NCBI GenBank assembly: GCA_900542765.1
Contig: UQOX01000026.1
Span: 1 to 33,001, forward strand
Length of the DNA: 33,001 nt
Source: an uncultured Porphyromonadaceae bacterium
GTDB lineage: Bacteria > Bacteroidota > Bacteroidia > Bacteroidales > UBA11471
Direction: 5' to 3'
Shown here: one piece after another, positions 1-8,001 of the stretch
How the letters are laid out: every line of letters starts with the position of its first letter
Position numbering within the stretch: position 1 is the first letter of the stretch
The notes under the pieces: generated by a model
What the model was told of the DNA's origin: nothing
Seen by the model: only the letters and a program-made list of their open reading frames with translations
Database searches by the model: none
Made by a program: the position numbers and the translations under genes

Positions 1-408
1 ACCCTGCTGGTGGGCGACACGTTGCAACTGACGGCGGCCGTCTACCCGGCGAACGCCAGTGACCCGCGCCTGACATGGACGAGCAGCGCGCCCGAGATTG
101 TCTCGGTCGACACCCTGGGCCGCCTCACCGCCCTTGCGGCCGGTGAAGCCGAAATCACCTGCCTGGGCGTGGCCGACACGGTGGCCGCCACCTGCTTCGT
201 CATCGTGAAGGAACCCTACCACGCCGTGGAGCGGATAGAACTGAGTTGCACCGACACCACCCTGCTGGTGGGCGACACGTTGCAACTGACGGCGGCCGTC
301 TACCCGGCGAACGCCAGTGACCCGCGCCTGACATGGACGAGCAGCGCGCCCGAGATTGTCTCGGTCGACACCCTGGGCCGCCTCACCGCCCTTGCGGCCG
401 GTGAAGCC
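1..408 (+). repeat. Identical tandem copies within Big2 domains, 258-bp period
   Basis: Bases 1-150 recur without a single mismatch at 259-408, an offset of 258 bp or 86 codons. The two copies then diverge at once (GAAATCACC after the first, CGAATTACT after the second). The first copy is cut by the window edge, so the identity may extend upstream and more copies may exist. Identity at third codon positions shows a recent duplication or gene conversion rather than selection on protein alone. Confidence 0.95.
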
Positions 409-681
409 CGAATTACTGTTTGGGCAGAAGGTGGTCTTGTTTCGTCCGATTGTGTGGTGAAAGTTGAGACTCCTTCATCGGCATTACCGTATGTTACTGA
501 TTATAGAATATATAGTCGGGGTATGACCATTATCATCGAATCGTCATCGGATCGATTTGTGAAAATGAACAGAATCGATGGAATCGTCACAACATTGGAG
601 GTAAGAGCGGGCGTTAACTATTACGAAATGGAGGAAAAGGGTCTCTATTTCATTGAAGGGAAGAAAATATTGCTCTATTGA
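1..681 (+). CDS. Big2 (BID_2) repeat surface protein, 3' end
   Basis: The 5' end lies outside the window; the frame is open from the first base and stops with TGA at 679-681. Two bacterial Ig-like group 2 domains are visible, each with the pattern LVGDTLQLTAAVYPA, then LTWTSS, VSVDTLGRLTA and a GEA(E/R)IT strand. Family knowledge: such domains stack as stalks in exported adhesins or surface proteins of Bacteroidetes. The last roughly 70 residues (from about 475) are not Ig-like. They are short beta-rich strands ending GLYFIEGKKILLY, which loosely resembles C-terminal sorting domains of Bacteroidetes, but I cannot assign it firmly. Base composition shifts from very GC-rich in the repeats to AT-richer after 408. 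The partner, ligand and full domain number cannot be seen. A hairpin terminator follows. Confidence 0.8.
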   Translation, partial: TLLVGDTLQLTAAVYPANASDPRLTWTSSAPEIVSVDTLGRLTALAAGEAEITCLGVADTVAATCFVIVKEPYHAVERIELSCTDTTLLVGDTLQLTAAVYPANASDPRLTWTSSAPEIVSVDTLGRLTALAAGEARITVWAEGGLVSSDCVVKVETPSSALPYVTDYRIYSRGMTIIIESSSDRFVKMNRIDGIVTTLEVRAGVNYYEMEEKGLYFIEGKKILLY

Positions 682-705
682 TGAAAAGTCTTTCTTTATG
701 GAGAA

Positions 706-736
706 AGGGCTGTCCTTCACGGACAGCCCTTTTTTA
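706..736 (+). terminator. Rho-independent terminator after the Big2 gene
   Basis: AGGGCTGTCC (706-715) pairs perfectly with GGACAGCCCT (721-730) around a TTCAC loop and runs into a T-tract, 25 bases after the stop codon. This is a textbook intrinsic terminator separating the Big2 gene from the gldE operon. Confidence 0.93.
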
Positions 737-802
737 TTTACATGGTAACCGTGAAAAAATATTAAATCTGATTTCCGGGGCGGGCGCCGGGCAAAATATC
801 GT

Positions 803-810
803 TAGCTTTG
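803..810 (+). promoter_or_regulatory. Putative -7 element of the gldE operon
   Basis: TAGCTTTG fits the Bacteroidetes -7 consensus TAnnTTTG. No convincing TTTG is seen at the -33 position. Transcription would start near 817, giving an untranslated leader of about 90 bases that contains a small GGTCG-GAAA-CGACC hairpin at 865-878. Confidence 0.5.
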
Positions 811-908
811 CAATCGGTATGGAGTGAATATCTTATCGAGTTTTTGTTCCCCGTACCGCCGGCGGGTCGGAAACGACCGGCCGTTGTGTTTAACCAATAT
901 GTATCTGT

Positions 909-2240
909 TTGGACCCGGATAGTTTTTTATCGAGTTTCATTGCCTCGGTCGAGGTCGCTCCCATGACATGGAGGAGTGCCCTGTTTCTTCTCTTGGCCCT
1001 TTTTTCGTTGGGCGTATCGGCATTTATGGCGGCTTCTGAAATAGCCTTTTGTTCGCTTTCCTCTCGTGACTTGGAGAAAATCGAGGCCGCGGAAAGTTCT
1101 CGGGATACCCGTTTGCCGGCGTTGCTTGACCGTTCGCCCTATCTCATGATGGAGATTTTCATCGTGAACAATTTGGCCAATATGATGGTCATCATGTCGG
1201 GCATCTTCTTCCTTACCGAAATATTTGACTTTTCGCATGCCTGGACGGGCTATGTATTGTCGTTCCTGCTGTTTGTGTTGGTGATTCTGCTTTTCGGGGA
1301 GATTGTGCCTAAGGTCTATGCCCGGCAGAATGCTTTGAGAATGGTGCGTCGTGCGGCTCCGGTGATGTCGTTGCTCGAAGTGAGCCTGGGAGGCGTGGCC
1401 AAATTGATGGTGGGCTCGGCATCATATATCGAGCGTCGTTTCGGTCACAAGGAGTCGGCCATATCCATGGACGAACTTTCCCATGCGGTGGAGATGACCC
1501 AGGCCACCACCGGCGAGGAGAAGGAGATGTTGCAGGATATCGTGCGTTTTGGAGACAAGACGGCGCAGGAGATCATGACGGCGCGTACCGACTTGACCGA
1601 TGTCGACATTCGCATCGATTTCTCTTCACTGCTGCAACTCATCGTCGAAACCGGTTATTCGCGCATTCCCGTCTACGACGGCTCGCAGGACAATATCAAG
1701 GGAATCATTTATATCAAGGATTTGTTGCCCTATCTTTCGCGCGGCAACGACTTTGACTGGCGGCACCTGTTGCGTCCGGCCTATTTCGTTCCCGAAGGCA
1801 AGATGATTGATGAGTTGCTCGAAGATTTTCGGCGTCAGCATATACACATGGCGGTGGTTGTCGATGAGTTTGGCGGTACGTCGGGTGTCGTGACGCTCGA
1901 AGATATTCTCGAAGAGATTGTGGGTGAAATCAGCGACGAGTATGACGAAGACGAACCTTTGTTTACCCGCATCGATGAACACCATTACATCTTCCAGGGA
2001 AAAATCCCGCTGGAAGATTTTTATGAAATCACGCGTTCCGACGCGGCCGAGTTTGGCGTCGACGACGATGTGGAAACACTGGCCGGACTCATACTTTTTG
2101 CTACCGAGGATTTCCCGAAACCGCTCGAAGAGATACGCATGGGACGTTTCTTGTTCCAAGTCATGGATATTGACAAGTATCGTATCGGAAAGATAAAGGT
2201 CTCTTTTGAAGATAAAGTTGAAGATGGCGATGAAGAATAG
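909..2240 (+). CDS. gldE: GldE-like membrane protein (DUF21/CBS/CorC_HlyC)
   Basis: Protein of 443 residues. An N-terminal DUF21 (CNNM) membrane region, about 20-190, has hydrophobic segments near 22-45, 85-105 and 112-133. A CBS pair spans about 205-335, including IPVYDGSQDNIKGIIYIKD and VVVDEFGGTSGVVTLED. A CorC_HlyC domain forms the C-terminus. The architecture is shared by HlyC/CorC ion-transport proteins, but the gldD gene immediately downstream identifies the gliding-associated GldE branch. In gliding Bacteroidetes GldE supports GldD; in non-gliding Bacteroidales its role is unclear. The start is uncertain: the reading MDPDSFLSSF, which resembles other GldE N-termini, begins with TTG, and the first in-frame ATG is at 963. 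The stop overlaps the start of gldD. Confidence 0.88.
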   Translation: MDPDSFLSSFIASVEVAPMTWRSALFLLLALFSLGVSAFMAASEIAFCSLSSRDLEKIEAAESSRDTRLPALLDRSPYLMMEIFIVNNLANMMVIMSGIFFLTEIFDFSHAWTGYVLSFLLFVLVILLFGEIVPKVYARQNALRMVRRAAPVMSLLEVSLGGVAKLMVGSASYIERRFGHKESAISMDELSHAVEMTQATTGEEKEMLQDIVRFGDKTAQEIMTARTDLTDVDIRIDFSSLLQLIVETGYSRIPVYDGSQDNIKGIIYIKDLLPYLSRGNDFDWRHLLRPAYFVPEGKMIDELLEDFRRQHIHMAVVVDEFGGTSGVVTLEDILEEIVGEISDEYDEDEPLFTRIDEHHYIFQGKIPLEDFYEITRSDAAEFGVDDDVETLAGLILFATEDFPKPLEEIRMGRFLFQVMDIDKYRIGKIKVSFEDKVEDGDEE

Positions 2241-2829
2241 ATGCCGCACCCTGCCGTGGTTTCTGCTGGCAGCCCTGCTCGCGACGGCCTCGTGCCGGCG
2301 GGAGAGTACCGGCGTACCCCGTCCCGAGGGATTGATGCGCATCGACCGCCCCGATACCTCCTACCGGACGGTCTCTTTGACATTCCCGCTCACATTTGAG
2401 ATTGCTTCACAGGCCCGGGTCGAGCAAGAGGTCGCTTCACCGACTTGGGTGAACGTCGTGTACCCTCCTTACGATGCCACGCTGTGGTGCAGTTATATCG
2501 CTCTGACGCCGGCCACCCGGGCGACCCGGTATGCCGAAAGCCGGGATTTGGTCTATGTGCACGCGTCCAAAAGTCCGTCGATAGAGGTGCGGCGTTATGC
2601 CGATGACCGTCGGCGGGTCTATGCCCTGCTTTACTATCTTTCGGGTGAAGCGGCGACGCCATTGCAGTTTGAGGTGACCGACAGTGCGGCCTATCTTTTC
2701 AGGGGAGCTCTCTATTTCGATACTCCCGTGCGAGGCGATTCGGTCGCTCCGGTGGTCGGCTACATTGCCGATGACGTGGCCCACATGATAGAAACCCTGC
2801 AACATACCGCGAACAATGCCGATAAGTAA
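2224..2829 (+). CDS. gldD: Gliding-motility-associated lipoprotein GldD
   Basis: About 201 residues. A short basic N-terminus and hydrophobic stretch (WFLLAALLATAS) end at a Cys followed by RRES, consistent with a lipoprotein signal, though the lipobox (ATAS-C) is loose. The body shows GldD family features: a Met-Arg-Ile-Asp-Arg-Pro motif soon after the Cys, WVNVVYPPYDATLWCSY in the middle, and near the end LYYLSGEAATPLQFEVTDS followed by FRGALYFDTPVRGDSVAPV. GldD is an outer-envelope lipoprotein needed for gliding and associated secretion in flavobacteria. ATG 2224 (or 2230) is chosen because it lies inside the last codons of gldE, a translational-coupling arrangement; an upstream TTG at 2206 is less likely. 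The downstream transferase gene overlaps it by 14 bases. Confidence 0.88.
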   Translation: MAMKNRCRTLPWFLLAALLATASCRRESTGVPRPEGLMRIDRPDTSYRTVSLTFPLTFEIASQARVEQEVASPTWVNVVYPPYDATLWCSYIALTPATRATRYAESRDLVYVHASKSPSIEVRRYADDRRRVYALLYYLSGEAATPLQFEVTDSAAYLFRGALYFDTPVRGDSVAPVVGYIADDVAHMIETLQHTANNADK

Positions 2830-3472
2830 GGTGTATGAACCGGTTCCCGGCGTGCATGTCGCCTTGTGGCATCTTGTCGAAGATGAGGCGACCCTCTATG
2901 CCCTTTTCCCGCCCGAATCGAGATGCCTCGGCGACGAGGCGCTGACCGGTGTGGCTCATGCCACGCGCCGCTGCGAACGCTTGGCGGCTCGTCTGTCGCT
3001 GTTGCGGCTGGGTGTGGCGGAAAAGGTCTCCTATACGCCGCAAGGCAGACCCGAAATTTCCGATGAAACGGCGCATATTTCGATTTCTCATACCCGGGAA
3101 TGGGTGGCCGTGGCGCTGTCGTCCCGGTCGATAGGCATCGATATAGAACGATGGAGTGAGAGGCCGCTGCGGGCGGCGACGCGTTTCCTGTCGGAGGACG
3201 AGCGCGCCTGGGTTTCTGCGACCGATGCTCCCGCCGATGCCGCTACGTTGTTGTGGTCGGCCAAGGAGTCGATTTATAAAGTGATGGGGGCTGAGGGGGT
3301 CGATTTCTCCCGACATTTGCGCGTGGAACCGTTCGCGTATGAGCACACGTCGGCTTGCCGGCGATTTGAGGCCGAAGAATCCTTTTTAGGCACGAACGGC
3401 CGTTTTGCACTCTATTATGGCTGTTTCCCCGATTTTGTCCTGACGCTTGCGCTCGAAGGCGTGGCGGAGTAG
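2816..3472 (+). CDS. 4'-phosphopantetheinyl transferase, Sfp/EntD superfamily
   Basis: The 218-residue protein would transfer phosphopantetheine from CoA to a Ser on carrier proteins. Both family signatures are intact: G-I-D-I-E-R (Asp109 and Glu111, metal binding) and W-S-A-K-E-S-I-Y-K (147-155). The length of a little over 200 residues fits the two-lobed Sfp type rather than the short AcpS type. No polyketide or peptide synthetase lies nearby, so the fatty-acid acyl carrier protein is the likely target, which is inference. Its ATG overlaps the end of gldD, so the three genes gldE, gldD and this one form one transcription unit. It converges with the minus-strand glycosyltransferase with only 20 bases between stops and no obvious terminator. 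Confidence 0.92.
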   Translation: MPISKVYEPVPGVHVALWHLVEDEATLYALFPPESRCLGDEALTGVAHATRRCERLAARLSLLRLGVAEKVSYTPQGRPEISDETAHISISHTREWVAVALSSRSIGIDIERWSERPLRAATRFLSEDERAWVSATDAPADAATLLWSAKESIYKVMGAEGVDFSRHLRVEPFAYEHTSACRRFEAEESFLGTNGRFALYYGCFPDFVLTLALEGVAE

Positions 3473-3492
3473 GTGCGCCTTTTCCCCGGTTT

Positions 3493-4491
3493 TCAGGCGT
3501 GGTAGGTGTGGCGGCGGCGGATAAAGTAGTCGACGACGATGTTGCGCCGACCCTCGGGCGTCTCTTTGAGGAGGTTGACGAGGGGTTGTTCCCGGTATCG
3601 CTTGCGCTCTCTGCGGAAGTGGATATGCGCCAGCCACACGGCGCGGGCGTGCTGCCATTCTCCGGCCACGATGTAGCGGGCCAGTGCAATGGTGTCGAGC
3701 AGTCGGCGTATGATGAGCAGCCGCCGCCCCTCTTTGCGCGGCAGGTTTTTGTAGAGCATGAGCAGGTTGTTGCGGAAGTTGAGATAGGTCTTTCGCGGTT
3801 CCGTTGCCGAGAGGGTGGCTCCGCCGAGATGGTACATGCTGCTTTGCGGCACGGTGTAGATTTTATAACCCAGCAATTTCACGCGCCAGCAGAGGTCGAT
3901 TTCCTCCATGTGGGCAAAGAAACTCTCGTCGAGCCCTCCGGCTTTGAGATAGACTTCGCGGCGGATAAAGAGGCAGGCGCCGGTAGCCCAGAATATCTCG
4001 GCGGGCGTGTCGTATTGGCCTTCGTCGTTTTCGATGGAGAAAAAGATGCGTCCCCGACAGTAGGGATAGCCGTATTTGTCGAGAAATCCGCCGGCGGCTC
4101 CGGCGTATTCAAAGGCTTTTTTGTCGCGGTATGCCAGCAGTTTGGGCTGGCAGGCTCCGACATCGGGACGCGTCTCGCAGAAGTCGACGAGCGGGTTGAG
4201 CCAGCCCGGAGCGGCTTCGACGTCGGAGTTGAGCAGGACGATATAGGGGTGGGTCAGTTGTTTGACGGCCAAGTTGTATCCTCGGGCGTATCCGTGATTT
4301 TCCTTCATTTCGAGCAACACCACCTCGGGGTGATGCTCTTTGAGCCAATCGACCGAGCCGTCGGTCGAACCGTTGTCGGCCACGACCACATCGGCCAGGT
4401 CGGCCGGCGTGTGGGCGCACACCGAGGGAAGGAACTCTTTCATCAGGTTGAGCCCGTTCCAATTAAGTATGACAACAGCGACTTTTTTCAT
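3493..4491 (-). CDS. Family 2 glycosyltransferase (rhamnosyltransferase-like)
   Basis: A 332-residue GT-A fold enzyme. It opens with VAVVILNWNGL and shows the nucleotide-sugar site VVADNGSTDGS (Asp39), the metal-binding NSD (88-90), FWATGACLFIRREVY (167-181) and an acidic MEEIDLCWR segment (195-203). This pattern is closest to the WbbL/RfbF-like GT2 group that adds rhamnose or related sugars to envelope glycans. The sugar cannot be read from sequence. There is no membrane anchor, so it probably acts on the cytoplasmic face of the inner membrane. It is the last gene of a three-gene operon, 9 bases after the acyltransferase stop, which suggests a role in lipopolysaccharide or another surface glycolipid. 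Confidence 0.9.
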   Translation of the reverse strand: MKKVAVVILNWNGLNLMKEFLPSVCAHTPADLADVVVADNGSTDGSVDWLKEHHPEVVLLEMKENHGYARGYNLAVKQLTHPYIVLLNSDVEAAPGWLNPLVDFCETRPDVGACQPKLLAYRDKKAFEYAGAAGGFLDKYGYPYCRGRIFFSIENDEGQYDTPAEIFWATGACLFIRREVYLKAGGLDESFFAHMEEIDLCWRVKLLGYKIYTVPQSSMYHLGGATLSATEPRKTYLNFRNNLLMLYKNLPRKEGRRLLIIRRLLDTIALARYIVAGEWQHARAVWLAHIHFRRERKRYREQPLVNLLKETPEGRRNIVVDYFIRRRHTYHA

Positions 4492-4500
4492 AAATCAAAA

Positions 4501-5397
4501 TTATAGGCGACGGTGTTTCCATCGGTTATGGGTCCACAACCAATATTCGGGAGCCCGCCGTATGGTCTCTTCCATGAGGGCCATGTAGCGGTCGGTGATT
4601 TCGAAATCGGGGCAGGAACGCGGGTCGAGTTCGATTTTTCTTATCGTGGCGCGGTAGTAGCCCCGTTTTATCTTTTCTACGTCGAAATACATGACGGCCA
4701 TGTCGAGTTTCTTGGCGATGGTCTCTCCGCCGGTGAGTACGGGGGTGTCTTGGTTGAGAAAGGTTATCCAGTGATGGATATTGGCCGGTGACGGGGTCTG
4801 GTCGGCGATGAATCCGGTTCCCGATTGTTTTCCCGAGGCTCTTACCGTGAGGAGGTCGCGCAAGGTGTTGGCCTTGGGTATGCAGGTAAGCCCGAAACGG
4901 GAACGGATTTTCAGGAACAGACGGTCGAACCATTTGTTTTTCAGCGGCCGGTAGATCTGTCCCAGGCGGGCGTTGGGCGTGTCTATCCATAGCGAGATGG
5001 AGGAGATGTATTCCCAGTTGCCGTAGTGGCCCAGCATCATGATGACCGAGCGTCCGCTGTTGAGTTCCGATTCGAGCAACTCCGAGTCGACAAACTGCAT
5101 GCGGCGGCGCATCTGCTTGTCGGAGATGTGCAGCAGCTTGATGGTCTCGAAAAAGTAGTCGCAGAAATGCCGGTAAAATCGTCGCTCGATGTGACGGCGG
5201 TATGACTCGCTCTCTTGCGGGAAGGCGTTCCTGAGGTTGCGGCGCACGACGTGGCGACGGTATCGCACGATGTGGTATACCAGCAGGTAGAGCAGGTCGG
5301 AGAACAGGAAGAGTACCCGCAACGGCAGATGCGCCACGGCGTGGAGGGTGAGTCCGAGGGGCGCGAGGAGAATGTTTTGCAGGGTCTCTTTTTTCAT
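4501..5397 (-). CDS. Lipid A biosynthesis acyltransferase, LpxL/HtrB family
   Basis: A 298-residue inner-membrane-associated acyltransferase. A hydrophobic N-terminal segment (about 8-43) is followed by the catalytic H-x4-E motif in GHYGNWE (His124, Glu129). The family C-terminal signature WLWTHNRWKHRR is present. LpxL-type enzymes add secondary acyl chains to lipid A; Bacteroidales lipid A is usually penta-acylated with a single such enzyme, so this may be that one. Related members acylate other lipids, such as ornithine lipids or lysophospholipids, so the substrate stays open. The start codon lies 3 bases after the mtaB stop and the glycosyltransferase follows after 9 bases. Confidence 0.9.
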   Translation of the reverse strand: MKKETLQNILLAPLGLTLHAVAHLPLRVLFLFSDLLYLLVYHIVRYRRHVVRRNLRNAFPQESESYRRHIERRFYRHFCDYFFETIKLLHISDKQMRRRMQFVDSELLESELNSGRSVIMMLGHYGNWEYISSISLWIDTPNARLGQIYRPLKNKWFDRLFLKIRSRFGLTCIPKANTLRDLLTVRASGKQSGTGFIADQTPSPANIHHWITFLNQDTPVLTGGETIAKKLDMAVMYFDVEKIKRGYYRATIRKIELDPRSCPDFEITDRYMALMEETIRRAPEYWLWTHNRWKHRRL

Positions 5398-5400
5398 GGT

Positions 5401-6726
5401 TTACAGGAGTTGGGCGTGTAGGGCGGGAATGTCGTTTTTTTCGATGAAATCGCCCAATTTGACGTTGTGTACCGTATTGACGAGTGCCTTGTCGTAGGGG
5501 AGTTCTATGCGCACATAGTTGTCGGTGAACCCGTGCATGGGGGCGTTCTTGGCCGGGTGCTCAAAGAGCACGGGGCGTACCTTTCCCCGCTGTGAGGCGT
5601 AGAAGTCGTGCAGTTTCCGCTCCGATATTTCGAGAATCCGTCGGCAACGGTCGTGGCGTGTTTCCTGCGGGACAATGGGCTCGATTTTCAGGGCTTGGGT
5701 TCCCGGCCGTTCGGAGTAGGTGAAAACGTGCAGTTGCGAGATGTCGAGGCTGTCAACAAAGCGGGCCGACTCTTCGAAGCGTTCGTCGGTCTCGCCGCGC
5801 ATGCCCACGATGAGGTCTACGCCGATGAAGGCGTCGGGCATTACCCGCTTGATGTGCTCGATGCGTCGGGCGAAGAGCCCGGTGTCGTAGCGGCGGCGCA
5901 TGAGGTGCAGCACTTCATCGCTGCCCGATTGCAGGGGTATGTGGAAGTGGGGCGCGAAATGTTTCGATGCGGCGACGAAGTCGATGATTTCGTCGGTCAG
6001 CAGGTTGGGCTCTATCGAGGAGATGCGGTAGCGGTCGATGCCTTCGACCTTTTCGAGTTCCTTCACGAGCTCAAAAAAGGTCTCCCCCGTCGTCTTGCCG
6101 AAGTCGCCGATGTTCACGCCCGTCAGGACAATCTCGTGCCCTCCCTCGCGTGCCACGCCGCGTGCCTGCTCCACGAGGTCGGCGATGCGGCCGTTGCGGC
6201 TGCGCCCACGGGCAAACGGTATCGTGCAATAGGAGCAGAAATAGTCGCAGCCGTCTTGCACTTTGAGGAAATAGCGGGTGCGGTCGCCCCGGGAGCACGA
6301 CGGGGCGAAGGTGTTGATTTCGGGACTGGGGGTGGTGAATATCCGGTGAGCCTCGTCGGGGTTTTGCAGCCGGTCGATATAGCGGGCTATCTCGCCTTTT
6401 TCTCCGGCGCCAAGTACCATGTCGACGCCCGGAATGCGGGCTATTTCATCGGGTTTCAACTGGGCATAGCAGCCGGTGACGATGATGTGCGCGCCGGGGT
6501 GTTGGCGGGCGATGCGGCGAATGGCTTGCCGGCATTTCTTGTCGGCCAGCTCGGTCACCGAGCAGGTGTTGATGATGCAAAGGTCGGCCTTTTCGCCGTT
6601 GCGGGCACGGCGTATGCCTTTCGCTTCGAGCGTGCGTCCTATGGTTGAGGTCTCGGCAAAATTGAGTTTGCACCCCAACGTGTAGTAGGCGGCGGTCTGA
6701 GGCCCGAACGTTTGACTGTCTATCAT
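5401..6726 (-). CDS. mtaB: tRNA t6A37 methylthiotransferase MtaB
   Basis: A 441-residue radical-SAM methylthiotransferase that converts t6A37 to ms2t6A37 in ANN-decoding tRNAs. The order is an N-terminal UPF0004 domain with its three cluster Cys (GCKLN Cys19, NTCSVT Cys55, TGCYAQ Cys86), then a radical SAM core with C-x3-C-x2-C (Cys160, 164, 167 in DGCDYFCSYCTIPFARG), then a C-terminal TRAM domain from about 375. The GCKLNFAET opening and sequence details place it in the MtaB/YqeV branch rather than MiaB or RimO. It heads an operon with two envelope-lipid genes. A -7 element lies 30 bases upstream of the ATG. Confidence 0.95.
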   Translation of the reverse strand: MIDSQTFGPQTAAYYTLGCKLNFAETSTIGRTLEAKGIRRARNGEKADLCIINTCSVTELADKKCRQAIRRIARQHPGAHIIVTGCYAQLKPDEIARIPGVDMVLGAGEKGEIARYIDRLQNPDEAHRIFTTPSPEINTFAPSCSRGDRTRYFLKVQDGCDYFCSYCTIPFARGRSRNGRIADLVEQARGVAREGGHEIVLTGVNIGDFGKTTGETFFELVKELEKVEGIDRYRISSIEPNLLTDEIIDFVAASKHFAPHFHIPLQSGSDEVLHLMRRRYDTGLFARRIEHIKRVMPDAFIGVDLIVGMRGETDERFEESARFVDSLDISQLHVFTYSERPGTQALKIEPIVPQETRHDRCRRILEISERKLHDFYASQRGKVRPVLFEHPAKNAPMHGFTDNYVRIELPYDKALVNTVHNVKLGDFIEKNDIPALHAQLL

Positions 6727-6755
6727 CGGTTTGGTATGAATGAGGTTTCCCGATA

Positions 6756-6763
6756 CAAAAATA
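6756..6763 (-). promoter_or_regulatory. Putative -7 element of the mtaB operon
   Basis: On the minus strand this reads TATTTTTG, matching TAnnTTTG, with the mtaB ATG about 30 bases downstream. No good -33 TTTG at the usual spacing. Confidence 0.5.
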
Positions 6764-6834
6764 GCGATTTTGCCGGTAAATGGCGGCCATTTAAGGCTAC
6801 TTTCTTATTATTTAACCCGTATGGACGATTTTTG

Positions 6835-6864
6835 CCGGCGGTTCCGGAGAAACAGAACCGCCGG
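6835..6864 (-). terminator. Inverted repeat downstream of the GH43 gene
   Basis: CCGGCGGTTC (6835-6844) pairs perfectly with GAACCGCCGG (6855-6864) around a 10-base loop, 18 bases past the GH43 stop. Neither strand has a T-tract next to the stem, so this is only a possible terminator or a pause/processing structure. Confidence 0.4.
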
Positions 6865-6881
6865 GTTTGATGGTGGAAAAA

Positions 6882-7943
6882 TTATCGCGTTTCTCCCGAG
6901 ATGGTGCGTATGGTGCCGTCGGGGTTGTATTGCAACTCGCACACCTTCATGCTGCGCAGGTGGGAGTGGCCGCCCGAGGGGGTGCTGTCGTGGAAGAAAA
7001 GGTACCATTTGCCCTTGTACGAGCATATCGAGTGGTGGGTGGTCCAGCCCACGACGGGGGTGAGAATGACCCCGGCGTAGGTAAACGGCCCGTAGGGGTT
7101 GTCGCCGATGGCGTAGCAGAGCATGTGGGTCGTCCCGGTGGAGTAGGAGAAATAGTACTTCCCGTTGTACTTGTGCACCCAGGCCGCTTCGAAGAAACGG
7201 TGCGGGTCGCCGTTTTTCAGGGGATTGCCTTCGGCGTCGAGAATCACGACGGGGCGGGGTGCTTCGGCAAATTCGAGCATGTCGTCGCTGAGGCGAGCCA
7301 CGCGGGCGGGCAGTGCCTCTTCGTCGTCGCCCGGTATGGTGCCGCACTCGATGGCCTTGTTGTCGCGGTATCGTTGCAGTTGGCCGCCTTGCAGCCCGCC
7401 GAAGTAGATGTAGTAGTTGCCGTTGTCTTCAAGCACGGCCGGGTCGATGCTGTAACTGCCGCGCATGGGGTGGGGCTGCGGCTTGAAGGGTCCGTAGGGC
7501 TTGTCGCTGGTGGCTACGCCGAGGCGGAAGATGTCGTTCTGGTCTTTGGCGGGAAAGTACATGTAGTATTTGCCGTCTTTCTCGGCCACGTCGCACGCCC
7601 AAAGTTGCCGGCCGGCCCAGGGAATCTCTTCGAGCGAAAGCACGACGCCGTGGTCGGTTACCTTGCCCTTCTCGGGGTCTTTGGTGGAGAATACATGGTA
7701 ATCGCGCATGTTGAAGTGGTTGCCGTCGGTGGGGTCGGTAACGCCCGATTCCCAGTCGTGCGAGGGGTAGATATAGACCTTGCCTTCGAAGACGTGAGCC
7801 GACGGGTCGGCCATGTAATCGTCGGGGAAGAGGTAGCGGGCCGGGGTGTTGAGCGGGGTGTCGTCGCTTTTTTCTTGTGCCGTGGCATACGACAGGGTGG
7901 CGGCAGCCGCCAGCATGACGGCCAGTGTGCGTGCGTGTTTCAT
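6882..7943 (-). CDS. Secreted glycoside hydrolase family 43 protein
   Basis: A 353-residue five-bladed beta-propeller glycosidase. A signal peptide (MKHARTLAVMLAAAATLSYATA) ends at Ala22, followed by Gln23, so export to the periplasm or beyond is likely. The three GH43 acidic residues are recognisable: Asp46 in ADPSAH (base), Asp167 in SIDPAV (pKa modulator) and Glu252 in FFEAAWVHK (acid). Family members act on alpha-L-arabinofuranosides, beta-xylosides or beta-galactans; the substrate is not predictable here. No SusC/SusD pair is nearby, so this is a stand-alone gene rather than part of a visible polysaccharide locus. The ATG at 7943 is chosen because a canonical promoter lies just upstream at 7970-8001, which excludes a longer reading starting at 8000. 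Confidence 0.9.
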   Translation of the reverse strand: MKHARTLAVMLAAAATLSYATAQEKSDDTPLNTPARYLFPDDYMADPSAHVFEGKVYIYPSHDWESGVTDPTDGNHFNMRDYHVFSTKDPEKGKVTDHGVVLSLEEIPWAGRQLWACDVAEKDGKYYMYFPAKDQNDIFRLGVATSDKPYGPFKPQPHPMRGSYSIDPAVLEDNGNYYIYFGGLQGGQLQRYRDNKAIECGTIPGDDEEALPARVARLSDDMLEFAEAPRPVVILDAEGNPLKNGDPHRFFEAAWVHKYNGKYYFSYSTGTTHMLCYAIGDNPYGPFTYAGVILTPVVGWTTHHSICSYKGKWYLFFHDSTPSGGHSHLRSMKVCELQYNPDGTIRTISGETR

Positions 7944-7969
7944 GTCATGAAAAGTTTTTTTGTTTTTTA

Positions 7970-8001
7970 CAAAGATAGCATATCCTCGGGAGGTGACCAA
8001 A
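7970..8001 (-). promoter_or_regulatory. Canonical Bacteroidetes promoter of the GH43 gene
   Basis: The minus strand has TTTG (7998-8001), a 20-base spacer and TATCTTTG (7970-7977). Both elements match the sigma-ABfr consensus. The predicted transcript start lies about 20 bases before the GH43 ATG. Confidence 0.8.

Noticed and set aside
909..3472. A type IX secretion or gliding gene cluster
   Set aside because: Only gldE and gldD are present; gldKLMN, sprA and other core genes are not in the window, and gldE/gldD occur in non-gliding relatives.
3499..6648. Long plus-strand open frames opposite the glycosyltransferase and mtaB
   Set aside because: Mirror frames in GC-rich DNA. The minus-strand products have intact catalytic motifs and tight operon spacing.
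6882..7943. GH43 gene as part of a polysaccharide utilization locus
   Set aside because: No SusC/SusD pair, sensor-regulator or second glycosidase is adjacent; neighbours are housekeeping genes.
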